A stretch of 32,827 nt of DNA from Caulobacter sp. UNC279MFTsu5.1 (GTDB lineage Bacteria; Pseudomonadota; Alphaproteobacteria; Caulobacterales; Caulobacteraceae). Made by a program: the position numbers and the translations under genes. Numbering within the stretch: position 1 is the stretch's first letter; every line of letters begins with the position of its first letter. Below the pieces are notes generated by a model that did not search any database, had not been told where the DNA came from, and worked only from the letters and a program-made list of their open reading frames with translations. Shown piece by piece: positions 1-5,670 of this stretch. The stretch spans positions 1 through 32,827 of the forward strand of contig NZ_FORN01000055.1 of assembly GCF_900114015.1 (NCBI RefSeq). Reading direction: 5' to 3'.

Positions 1-90
1 TTGGGCCGGCCCCGCCTGGCCGGCCGCCAACGCTCCGATCGGCACGGCGACCAACGTCGCGCCGGCCACCACGCCCAACACCAATCGCAT
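1..90 (-). CDS. Secreted or periplasmic protein, N-terminal fragment (cut by window edge)
   Basis: Reading the minus strand from an ATG at 90 gives 30 codons that run off the left edge. They begin MRLVLGVVAGATLVAVPIGA and continue LAAGQAGPAQ. This is a typical Sec signal peptide: one early positive charge, a hydrophobic core of about 18 residues and an Ala-Leu-Ala-Ala cleavage region near residue 23. A G-rich stretch lies about 10 bases before the ATG as a possible ribosome binding site. Third codon positions are mostly G or C, like the core genes further right and unlike the next gene. Only the signal sequence is visible, so the mature function is unknown. Confidence 0.55.
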   Translation of the reverse strand, partial: MRLVLGVVAGATLVAVPIGALAAGQAGPAQ

Positions 91-378
91 AACAGCCAGC
101 CCCCACGGCAATACAGCCAAGCTCTTAGCACCCTAGGGTCGAGCTTGTCCCGCCTCCTTCCGGCGTCGCCGGTTGATCTGGAGCCTCGGCGACAAAATCG
201 GTCAGAGGCGGGACCACGCGCGCCTTGCGCCTAGAGCGCCAGTGGCCACTCGTGGTTCTCATGGGTTGTCCGAATCTGCGCCCCGTTTCGCGCTTGTTCT
301 CAGACAAAGAGCGAACTTGGCGCCTGCACATGATGCGGACCCGCTCAACGTCCGCCGTCGGGCCTGGGCCTAAGGGCG

Positions 379-765
379 ATGATCCACCCGTTGCGGACCT
401 TCGCGCACCGATGCATGTTGCGGAACATGATCGAGGACGTTCTAAGCCTGATGCAGGCGGACGCCTTAAGCACCAAAGCAGCTGTCGTGGCTCAGGTGCC
501 TATTGGCACGCCGATAACACAAGCGGAACAGACCATGCGTCGAGGCGGGTTCAAGTGTTCGCGTGTGGTTCACGAGAGCTATGCGGACTATGCGAACAGC
601 GATGGCAAGCAGGTCGTTAGAGGGCCAACGACTTTTCTCTACTGCGATTCAGGTGATCGCCGAACCCGTAGCTGGTTCGTATCCAAACGATGGCAGGTGT
701 CGCTTGAAGATGTGGGGGGACGCGTCGCCTACGTTGGCGTCGGCGTAGGTGTCACGGGTCCTTAG
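379..765 (+). CDS. Small conserved-type hypothetical protein
   Basis: A 128-codon frame whose first 16 codons may not be translated. An internal ATG at 427 would give 112 aa, and neither start has a well-spaced ribosome binding site. The central part reads PIGTPITQAEQTMRRGGFKC, then a strand-rich stretch with LYCD, a second half around WQVSLE, and an end of VGVGVTGP. This layout (G-T-P followed by a helix and GFxC, ending in TGP) resembles small uncharacterised proteobacterial proteins that share an SmpA/BamE-like helix-strand pattern, but I cannot name the family. No signal peptide is visible. Codons such as CTA, TTA, ATA and ACA are frequent, unlike the efflux operon to the right, which suggests acquired DNA. 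Confidence 0.55.
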   Translation: MIHPLRTFAHRCMLRNMIEDVLSLMQADALSTKAAVVAQVPIGTPITQAEQTMRRGGFKCSRVVHESYADYANSDGKQVVRGPTTFLYCDSGDRRTRSWFVSKRWQVSLEDVGGRVAYVGVGVGVTGP

Positions 766-990
766 ATTGGCCTTTGGTCTGATTTCCACCCTGAACAGAA
801 TTCGCGAGAGTCTGGTTCTTGGCATTGACGACTTCGTCGTCGGCCAGACGGTGACCGCCCCCTCAAGGGCGGCTTTGCCGCCGCCTGCGGCGATGCGCTT
901 CGCGCACCCTTGACCGGCCGCTCACCGCCCGGCTTTGGCTCGGCAAGCGGTGTAAGCCTAGTCAGGCGCTGCGCGCCTGCGGCTTAACCG
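766..990. other. Hairpin-dense intergenic region
   Basis: This stretch lies between the stop of the hypothetical gene and the stop of the convergent XRE gene and has no convincing ORF. It contains compact inverted repeats: 855-872 (CCGCCC/GGGCGG, 6-base loop), 894-906 (TGCGC/GCGCA, 3-base loop) and 964-978 (AGGCGC/GCGCCT, 3-base loop). They could act as terminators for the two converging genes, although none is followed by a T run on either strand. Confidence 0.5.
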
Positions 991-1263
991 CTAGCTATCG
1001 ACCTTAAATCGGACTCCCAGCCCGCCCGAACTGCTCTCCCCGACGCCGAGGAATACAACGCCCGCATCCTCGAACGCGCGCCGGATCGCCTCGACATTGG
1101 CAACCGTGCTTCGGCCGGGACCGATGGGCCCCTCCATACGGCGAACCGTCGGCAAAGAGAGCTTGGCGGCTTCTGCGAGCTGCGGTTGGCTCCAATCCAA
1201 GAGCCCACGAGCCGCACGAATCTGCTCAGCGGTCAGCATTTGGGTATTGTTTTCCACTCTCAT
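991..1263 (-). CDS. XRE-family helix-turn-helix regulator
   Basis: A 90-aa protein that is almost entirely one Cro/C1-type DNA-binding domain. Residues 9-45 carry the signature LTAEQIRAARGLLDWSQPQL, then AEAAKLSLPTVRRME, which is the usual five-helix XRE fold with the recognition helix at SLPTVRRME. The tail (FEDAGVVFLG, then GVRFKVDS) matches a common short alphaproteobacterial subfamily in which the C-terminus forms a beta strand after AIRRAFEDAGV. An internal ATG at 1239 (MLTAEQ) is an alternative start and fits the family's usual length better; neither start has a strong ribosome binding site. It is divergent from the gene at 1335, with 71 bases between them that hold an inverted repeat, so it may control itself and that neighbour. 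Confidence 0.85.
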   Translation of the reverse strand: MRVENNTQMLTAEQIRAARGLLDWSQPQLAEAAKLSLPTVRRMEGPIGPGRSTVANVEAIRRAFEDAGVVFLGVGESSSGGLGVRFKVDS

Positions 1264-1289
1264 GATCGTTTTGCATTGATCTAGATTCG

Positions 1290-1304
1290 TTGATGTGATA
1301 TCAA
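1290..1304. promoter_or_regulatory. Inverted repeat, candidate XRE operator
   Basis: TTGAT and ATCAA arms are separated by 5 bases (TTGATGTGATATCAA). The site lies in the AT-rich gap between the divergent XRE gene and the Tat-signal-like gene. Small XRE repressors commonly bind this kind of short dyad next to their own promoter. A related half, ATTGATCTAGATT, lies about 10 bases to the left. Assigning it to this regulator is an inference from position. Confidence 0.4.
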
Positions 1305-1334
1305 AACAATAACCACTGAATCAGGACCTACGCT

Positions 1335-1865
1335 ATGGGCCAGCGCCGAAAGGCGGGCGACAGCACGCGCCTGCCTGCGATCTCACGTCGCGCCGTGATC
1401 GGCGCCAGTGCTGCGGTTCCGTTGGCGGGGGCTGCGCGGGGATCTCCGGCCGTTGTCGCCGTCGATATCCCCGCGCAGTGCGCCGATTGGATAGCTCTGG
1501 ACTTGGAGATCGACCGTCTCGCCCGGCGCTGGTCGGAGCTTGAGACCTTGGCGGTCCGCCAGTTCGACTACTTCAAGCTCACGCAGGCTCAGATTCGGGC
1601 TTTGCCGATGGGGCCAGAGATGGACGCCGTGGATGCTGAATGTCGGCGTCTCGGGGGTGTTTGCAGGGAGGCCTTGAAGCCCCTGAGCAAGCTTACCCCT
1701 CAAACCATACAAGACGCGTCGGCTCAGCTCGCGGTCGCCTATCGCATCATGGAGTTCGAGCGCGGAGATGCGTGGCCTTTCGTCCGCAAGGCCTGGAAAT
1801 TTCTGTCGCGGTCTTGTTGCCCCGGCTGTGGCGCGGCTTACGCCCCCAAATCGTTGCCGGTTTAA
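1335..1865 (+). CDS. Hypothetical protein with twin-arginine-like N-terminus
   Basis: A 176-aa protein. Residues 17-40 contain SRRAVIGASAAVPLAGAA, an Arg-Arg pair followed by a moderate hydrophobic stretch, which looks like a Tat signal or a membrane anchor. The rest is helical and charged (IALDLEIDRLARRWSELETL at about 53-72). The last 20 residues hold CCPGCGAAYAP, an unexpected cysteine-rich end that may be a frame-altered tail. Proteins of this style (RRAVIGAS followed by a W-x-E-L helix) are commonly seen near recombinases in alphaproteobacteria, but no function is known to me. It is divergent from the XRE gene and about 250 bases upstream of the recombinase pair. Confidence 0.65.
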   Translation: MGQRRKAGDSTRLPAISRRAVIGASAAVPLAGAARGSPAVVAVDIPAQCADWIALDLEIDRLARRWSELETLAVRQFDYFKLTQAQIRALPMGPEMDAVDAECRRLGGVCREALKPLSKLTPQTIQDASAQLAVAYRIMEFERGDAWPFVRKAWKFLSRSCCPGCGAAYAPKSLPV

Positions 1866-2119
1866 GCGCGGTGATTTGGGACCCGAACGCCAGATCGTTG
1901 CGTGCGACCCATGGGTTGATTGCCGGTCTGGCGCGTCTGGCGGCTTTGACCCAACAAAATTTCGGTCTTCGCTTTCCTTTCCCATTGGCGTCGGGGGTAT
2001 CCGGTAAGCTCTCCGGAGTTCGCCAAAGTTCGACCACTGAGGGCGCATCGCGCCCAGGCCAGCCTTTGACCTGGGGCGGTGCGCCCCAAACCCTGTTGGC
2101 TCCAGTTGTGGAGCCAAGC
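1866..2119. other. Leader region with a series of hairpins before the recombinase genes
   Basis: No convincing ORF is seen. The last 80 bases contain three compact stem-loops in a row: 2041-2055, 2072-2088 and 2096-2117. The region is either the 5' leader of the 61-aa ORF and recombinase transcript or part of a recombination site. The first 170 bases show nothing recognisable. Confidence 0.5.
2096..2117 (+). promoter_or_regulatory. Stem-loop that sequesters the ribosome binding site of the 61-aa ORF
   Basis: Perfect 9-bp arms TTGGCTCCA and TGGAGCCAA close a GTTG loop. The right arm contains GGAG (2110-2113), six bases before the ATG at 2120, which is the only plausible Shine-Dalgarno sequence. 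It is paired with CTCC in the left arm. In RNA this would hide the ribosome binding site unless the stem is opened. Two further stems, GGGCGC/GCGCCC (2041-2055) and TGGGGCG/CGCCCCA (2072-2088), stand immediately upstream. Confidence 0.6.
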
Positions 2120-2305
2120 ATGGACGCGTCCTCTCCCCCGCCTTCGCAGACCCTAACCCCCGCCAACGACGGCCCGCCGATCAGCGAGAAGGGCCACGCC
2201 GCGCTGATAACGCTGGCGCGGCTGATCGGTCGTCAGATCGCGCGCGAGGAGTTCGCGCGGCGGATGGCGGCGGCCAATGCCGAGAACGATGACACCCCAG
2301 CTTGA
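2120..2305 (+). CDS. Small helical protein encoded just upstream of the recombinase
   Basis: A 61-aa product: a Pro/Ser-rich N-terminus (MDASSPPPSQTLTPANDGPP), then one amphipathic helix around AALITLARLIGRQIAREEFA, then a short acidic tail. It ends 13 bases before the recombinase start and is probably co-transcribed with it. Small proteins with an (A/L)xTLARLIGRQ.AREEF-like helix are common directly upstream of this class of alphaproteobacterial recombinase, from my general knowledge of such loci; their role is not known. The ATG at 2120 was chosen because GGAG stands six bases before it, although inside a hairpin. The frame is open further upstream but without a better start. Confidence 0.65.
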   Translation: MDASSPPPSQTLTPANDGPPISEKGHAALITLARLIGRQIAREEFARRMAAANAENDDTPA

Positions 2306-2318
2306 AGGGAGTTTACCG

Positions 2319-4151
2319 ATGGCCCGCGTCGCGCTTTACGCTCGCTATTCCGATGACAAGCAGTCGGCGGCCTCGATCGAGGATCAGTTTCGGGTGTGCC
2401 AGATCTACGCCGATCGCCAGGGATGGACGACCGTCGGGCGCTATTCGGATGCGGCGATCTCCGGTTCGACGATGATCCTCCGACCTGGAGTTCGATCGCT
2501 GCTGCACGAGGCCATGGCGGGCAGGTTCGACCTGGTCTTAGCCGAGGCGTTGGACCGGCTCAGCCGCGATCAGGAGGACATCGCCGCGCTCTTCAAGCGC
2601 CTACGGTTCGCGGGCGTGCCGATCATCACCCTGTCGGAGGGCGAGATCAGCGAACTTCATGTCGGGCTCAAGGGCACGATGAACGCGCTCTTCCTCAAGG
2701 AGCTGGCCGCCAAGACCCATCGGGGCCTTCGTGGCCGGGTCGAGGCCGGCAAGGCCAGCGGCAACAAGTGTTATGGCTATCGCGTCGTTCGCGCCTTCGA
2801 CGCCGCCGGCAAGGTGACGACCGGAGAGCGTGAGATCATCCCCGAGCAGGCCGAGGTGGTCAGGGGCGTGTTCCGCGACTATGCCGCCGGCAAGAGCCCG
2901 CGCCAGATCGCCCTGGCGCTCAATGAGGCGGGCGTCCCGGCGCCGCGCGGGCGGGCCTGGAGTTCGCAGACCATTCGCGGCAAGTCGAACGGCGTCCACG
3001 GCATCCTCAACAACCCCCTCTATGTCGGCCGCATGGTCTGGAACCGGGCCAGGGACCTTCGCGACCCGGACACGGGCGGGGTCAAGCGCCGGGCCAATCC
3101 CGAGAGCGAGTGGGTCCACGCCGACGTTCCGCATCTGCGGATCGTCGATGACGCCTTGTGGGAGGCCGCCAAGGCCCGGCAGGAGGAGTTCTCGCGTGTC
3201 TACGAGCAGGCCGTCGCGGACGGCAAGCGCCTGTTGGGCGCGGCATCGGCGGCGCGGCGACCGATGAGCTTACTGTCAGGTCTGGTCGCCTGTGGCGTCT
3301 GTGGCGGGGTGATTACCCGTCGGGGCAATGGCCGCATGGTCTGTCTGGGCCGGATCACCGGAAAGGGCTGCTCCAACAAGACCACGCTGGTCGCCGAGCG
3401 ATTGGAGGCGCGGGTGCTGACAGGTCTACGCGACCGGTTGCTGACGCCGCAGATCGCGGCCGAGGCGATGCGGTCGTTCATCGAGGAGACCAACCGGCTC
3501 AACCACGAGCGCCGGGCCAACGAGGCGGTGGATCGCCAGCGCTTGGAGAAGGCGCGCAAGGCGGCAAAGGGCATCCTCACCATGATCGAGGAGGGCGAAT
3601 ATACGCCGGGGATGGTGGGGCGCCTTCGCGAGTTGGAGGCCGAGGTCGCCGCCATCGAGGCGGCCATGGCCGAAGCCCCGCGCGACGTTCCTGACATTCA
3701 CCCCAACATCGCCGAGCTATACCGCCGCAAGGTCGAGCGTTTGACCGAAGCGCTCGCCGACCCGGACAACCGCACCGAGGCGGCGACAGCCTTGCGGGCG
3801 CTCGTTGAGAAGATCGTCGTCACCCCGACCGAGCGGCGCGGCGAGCATGACGTGCGGCTGTTCGGCGATCTGGAAAAGATCCTGGCTTGGGCCGAGGATC
3901 GCAAGGCCGTCCTCCAAGCCCCGCTGAGGCTGTCCTTTCGCCACGGAGGCGAAGGCGTAGCGGTGAAGGACTTTGAGGGGTCTCTCAAACGAAAACCGCC
4001 GCGATCGGCCTTTTGGCTGATCGCGGCGGACCTGGTCTTGGACCCCTCATCCGACCCGCTGCGCGGGCCACCTTCTCCCGCAAGGGGAGAAGGAAGCGCG
4101 AGGCCTGTGGATAACTTTTACGAGGTCCACCCGCCGCCCAGCGCCTTGTAG
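2319..4151 (+). CDS. Large serine recombinase (resolvase/integrase family)
   Basis: About 610 aa from the ATG at 2319, chosen because GAAGGGAG stands 7 bases before it and the family begins with (M)xRVALYARYS. The resolvase domain spans about residues 1-140, with Ser11 in YARYSDDKQ as the expected nucleophile and LDRLSRD at 78-84 carrying the active-site arginines. The Recombinase domain follows (about 155-290). Next come a zinc ribbon with Cys325, Cys328, Cys342 and Cys351 and a coiled coil (about 375-480). Such proteins cut and rejoin DNA at specific att sites to move an element. The last 60 or so residues are odd: the frame runs through a strong hairpin (3996-4029) and a dispersed repeat and ends 34 bases inside the 3' end of the convergent efflux gene. 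The original stop codon may have been lost. Confidence 0.93.
   Translation: MARVALYARYSDDKQSAASIEDQFRVCQIYADRQGWTTVGRYSDAAISGSTMILRPGVRSLLHEAMAGRFDLVLAEALDRLSRDQEDIAALFKRLRFAGVPIITLSEGEISELHVGLKGTMNALFLKELAAKTHRGLRGRVEAGKASGNKCYGYRVVRAFDAAGKVTTGEREIIPEQAEVVRGVFRDYAAGKSPRQIALALNEAGVPAPRGRAWSSQTIRGKSNGVHGILNNPLYVGRMVWNRARDLRDPDTGGVKRRANPESEWVHADVPHLRIVDDALWEAAKARQEEFSRVYEQAVADGKRLLGAASAARRPMSLLSGLVACGVCGGVITRRGNGRMVCLGRITGKGCSNKTTLVAERLEARVLTGLRDRLLTPQIAAEAMRSFIEETNRLNHERRANEAVDRQRLEKARKAAKGILTMIEEGEYTPGMVGRLRELEAEVAAIEAAMAEAPRDVPDIHPNIAELYRRKVERLTEALADPDNRTEAATALRALVEKIVVTPTERRGEHDVRLFGDLEKILAWAEDRKAVLQAPLRLSFRHGGEGVAVKDFEGSLKRKPPRSAFWLIAADLVLDPSSDPLRGPPSPARGEGSARPVDNFYEVHPPPSAL
3996..4029. 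terminator. Strong inverted repeat in the recombinase 3' end
   Basis: Fifteen-base arms (CCGCCGCGATCGGCC and GGCTGATCGCGGCGG, one mismatch) close a TTTT loop. The structure sits inside the last part of the recombinase frame and about 90 bases beyond the efflux operon stop on the other strand, so it could be a bidirectional terminator or attenuator. It has no T run after the stem, so it is not a classical intrinsic terminator. Confidence 0.5.
4046..4097. repeat. Dispersed intergenic repeat with stem CCTTCTCCC/GGGAGAAGG
   Basis: The unit begins CCTCATCCGACCCGCTGCGC and contains a perfect 9-bp stem (4071-4079 with 4085-4093). Sequences of the form ctgcgcggg-ccaccttctcccgcaaggggagaagg recur between genes in Caulobacter-type genomes. 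A related unit lies at 11930-12021. This copy happens to be read as the C-terminus of the recombinase. Confidence 0.55.
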
Positions 4152-5530
4152 ATCGCCACGACGTTGGTGTTCACGCCGGTCTCGGCGACCGTCAGCGAGT
4201 CCTCCGCCGCCAGCAGCGTCCGCTCGGCGTCCAGCAGCACCAGGAAGTCGATGCCGCCTTCCTTGTACTGGATGCGGGCCAGTTCGGCGGCGCGGCGGGA
4301 AGCGGCGGCCTGGTTGGTCAGGCTAACCAGCTGGGCCTGCTGCTGGCGGTAGGCGACCAGGGCGGTCTCCAGGTCCTCCAGCGCCCGCAGCACGGTCTGG
4401 TCGTAGACGGCCAGGCTGGCGTCGTTGCGGGCCTGCGCGGCCTTCAGCCGTTGGTGAGCGCCGCCCAGGTCCAGGGCCGGCCAGCTGACCGACGGGGCCA
4501 CCGACCAGGCCTGGCTGGCCGCGTTGCCGAAGCCCGAGCTCGTGCCCGACAGGAAGCCGATGAACCCCGTCACCCGCACGCGGGGGAACAGGTCGGCGGT
4601 GGCCACTCCCACCTTGGCGGTCTGGGCGGCCAGGCGTCGCTCGGCCGCCTGGACGTCGGGGCGCCGGCGCAGCAGGTCGGCGGCGTCGCCGATCGGCAGG
4701 GCGGCGATCAGCGGCGTGACCTCGGCGTCCTTGCCGGCCTGGGGGCCGGCCAGCACCGCGTCCAGCTCACCCGGCCGCTTGCCGACCAGCACGCAGAGCC
4801 GGTAGTTGGCCCGCTTCTCGGCGGTGATCAGGGCCGGGATCGCCGCCTCGGTGGCGTTGAGGCGGGCCTGGGCGCTGGCGACGTCGATCGGGCTGCCGGC
4901 CCCGGCGTTGTAGCGCACCTGGGTCAGGCGCAGGGTCTCGCGCTGGGTGTCGAGGTTGCGGTTGGCCACGGCCAGACGGGCCTGGGCGCCGCGCAGCTCC
5001 AGGTAATTGCGGGCCACCTCGGCGGCGATGGTCACCTGGGCGTCGCGCAGGTCGGCCTGCGCCGCCCCCGCCTCGGCCCGGGCCGATTCCACGCCCCGGC
5101 GGACGCGGCCGAACAGGTCGATCTCCCAGCCGGCGTCGAAGCCGGCCTGGTAGGTCTGGCTCTCCACCCGCTGGCCGTTCGAGCCCGGCTGCTGCTGGTC
5201 GCTCTTGACGTAGGACCCGTCGGCGGTGACCCGAGGCAGCTGGTCCAGGCGGGCGTCCTTGAACAGGGCGCGGGCCTCGTCGACCCGGGCGACCGCGACC
5301 TTGATGTCGAGGTTGCCGGCCAGGGCCTGGCCGACCAGGCCGTCCAGCACCGGGTCGTTGAACGCCTTCCACCACTGGGCCTCGGGATTGGCGGTCGAGA
5401 AGGCGCCGGCCGGGGCGTTCTGCAGGACGACCGGAGCCTGGACCGGGGTCTTGTAGTCCGGGCCGACGGCGCAGGCGGCCAGGAGGAGCGCCGAAGCGCC
5501 GATGGTCAGAGCAAGTCTCAACGTCGTCAT
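4118..5530 (-). CDS. RND efflux outer membrane lipoprotein (NodT/OprM family)
   Basis: A 470-aa outer membrane channel that completes the tripartite pump encoded upstream. The N-terminus has a lipoprotein signal with lipobox LAAC (Cys20) followed by AVGPDYKTP, the hallmark of NodT-family factors (AVGPDY.P). Two outer-membrane-efflux (TolC-like) repeats follow, recognisable by WWKAFNDPVLD near the start, NYLELRGAQARL in the middle and RIQYKEGGIDFLVLLDAERTLLAAEDSL near the end. The ATG at 5530 gives the best signal peptide; an ATG at 5542 would add four residues. The 140-base gap to the pump gene contains a dispersed repeat that keeps this frame open upstream, so a longer apparent protein is artefactual. 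The 3' end overlaps the convergent recombinase frame by 34 bases. Confidence 0.95.
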   Translation of the reverse strand: MTTLRLALTIGASALLLAACAVGPDYKTPVQAPVVLQNAPAGAFSTANPEAQWWKAFNDPVLDGLVGQALAGNLDIKVAVARVDEARALFKDARLDQLPRVTADGSYVKSDQQQPGSNGQRVESQTYQAGFDAGWEIDLFGRVRRGVESARAEAGAAQADLRDAQVTIAAEVARNYLELRGAQARLAVANRNLDTQRETLRLTQVRYNAGAGSPIDVASAQARLNATEAAIPALITAEKRANYRLCVLVGKRPGELDAVLAGPQAGKDAEVTPLIAALPIGDAADLLRRRPDVQAAERRLAAQTAKVGVATADLFPRVRVTGFIGFLSGTSSGFGNAASQAWSVAPSVSWPALDLGGAHQRLKAAQARNDASLAVYDQTVLRALEDLETALVAYRQQQAQLVSLTNQAAASRRAAELARIQYKEGGIDFLVLLDAERTLLAAEDSLTVAETGVNTNVVAIYKALGGGWTS

Positions 5531-5537
5531 GGAAGTT

Positions 5538-5637
5538 GTCATCCCGGACAAGCGAAGCGCAGATCCGGGATCGCCGGAAGCGCTGAGTTCAGGCGTCGGT
5601 CCCGGATCTTCGCGCTGCGCGCTTCGTCCGGGATGAC
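5538..5637. repeat. Dispersed repeat, copy 1 (about 100 bp with terminal inverted arms)
   Basis: It begins GTCATCCCGGA and ends TCCGGGATGAC, perfect inverted ends. The interior includes AGATCCGGGA, CGCCGGAAGCGC and AGGCGTCGGTCCCGGATC. A second copy is at 14873-14981 with the same order of blocks. This copy sits between the pump and outer-membrane genes of one operon, so it is transcribed and may form a large stem-loop that alters mRNA stability or relative expression. Confidence 0.85.
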
Positions 5638-5670
5638 GGTCGTTTTGGGCTTTGACCGTGGAGGCGTTCA

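Noticed and set aside
2319..4151. Complete phage or conjugative element around the recombinase
   Set aside because: Only regulator, small hypothetical genes and the recombinase are present; no replication, transfer or structural genes and no tRNA target were seen.
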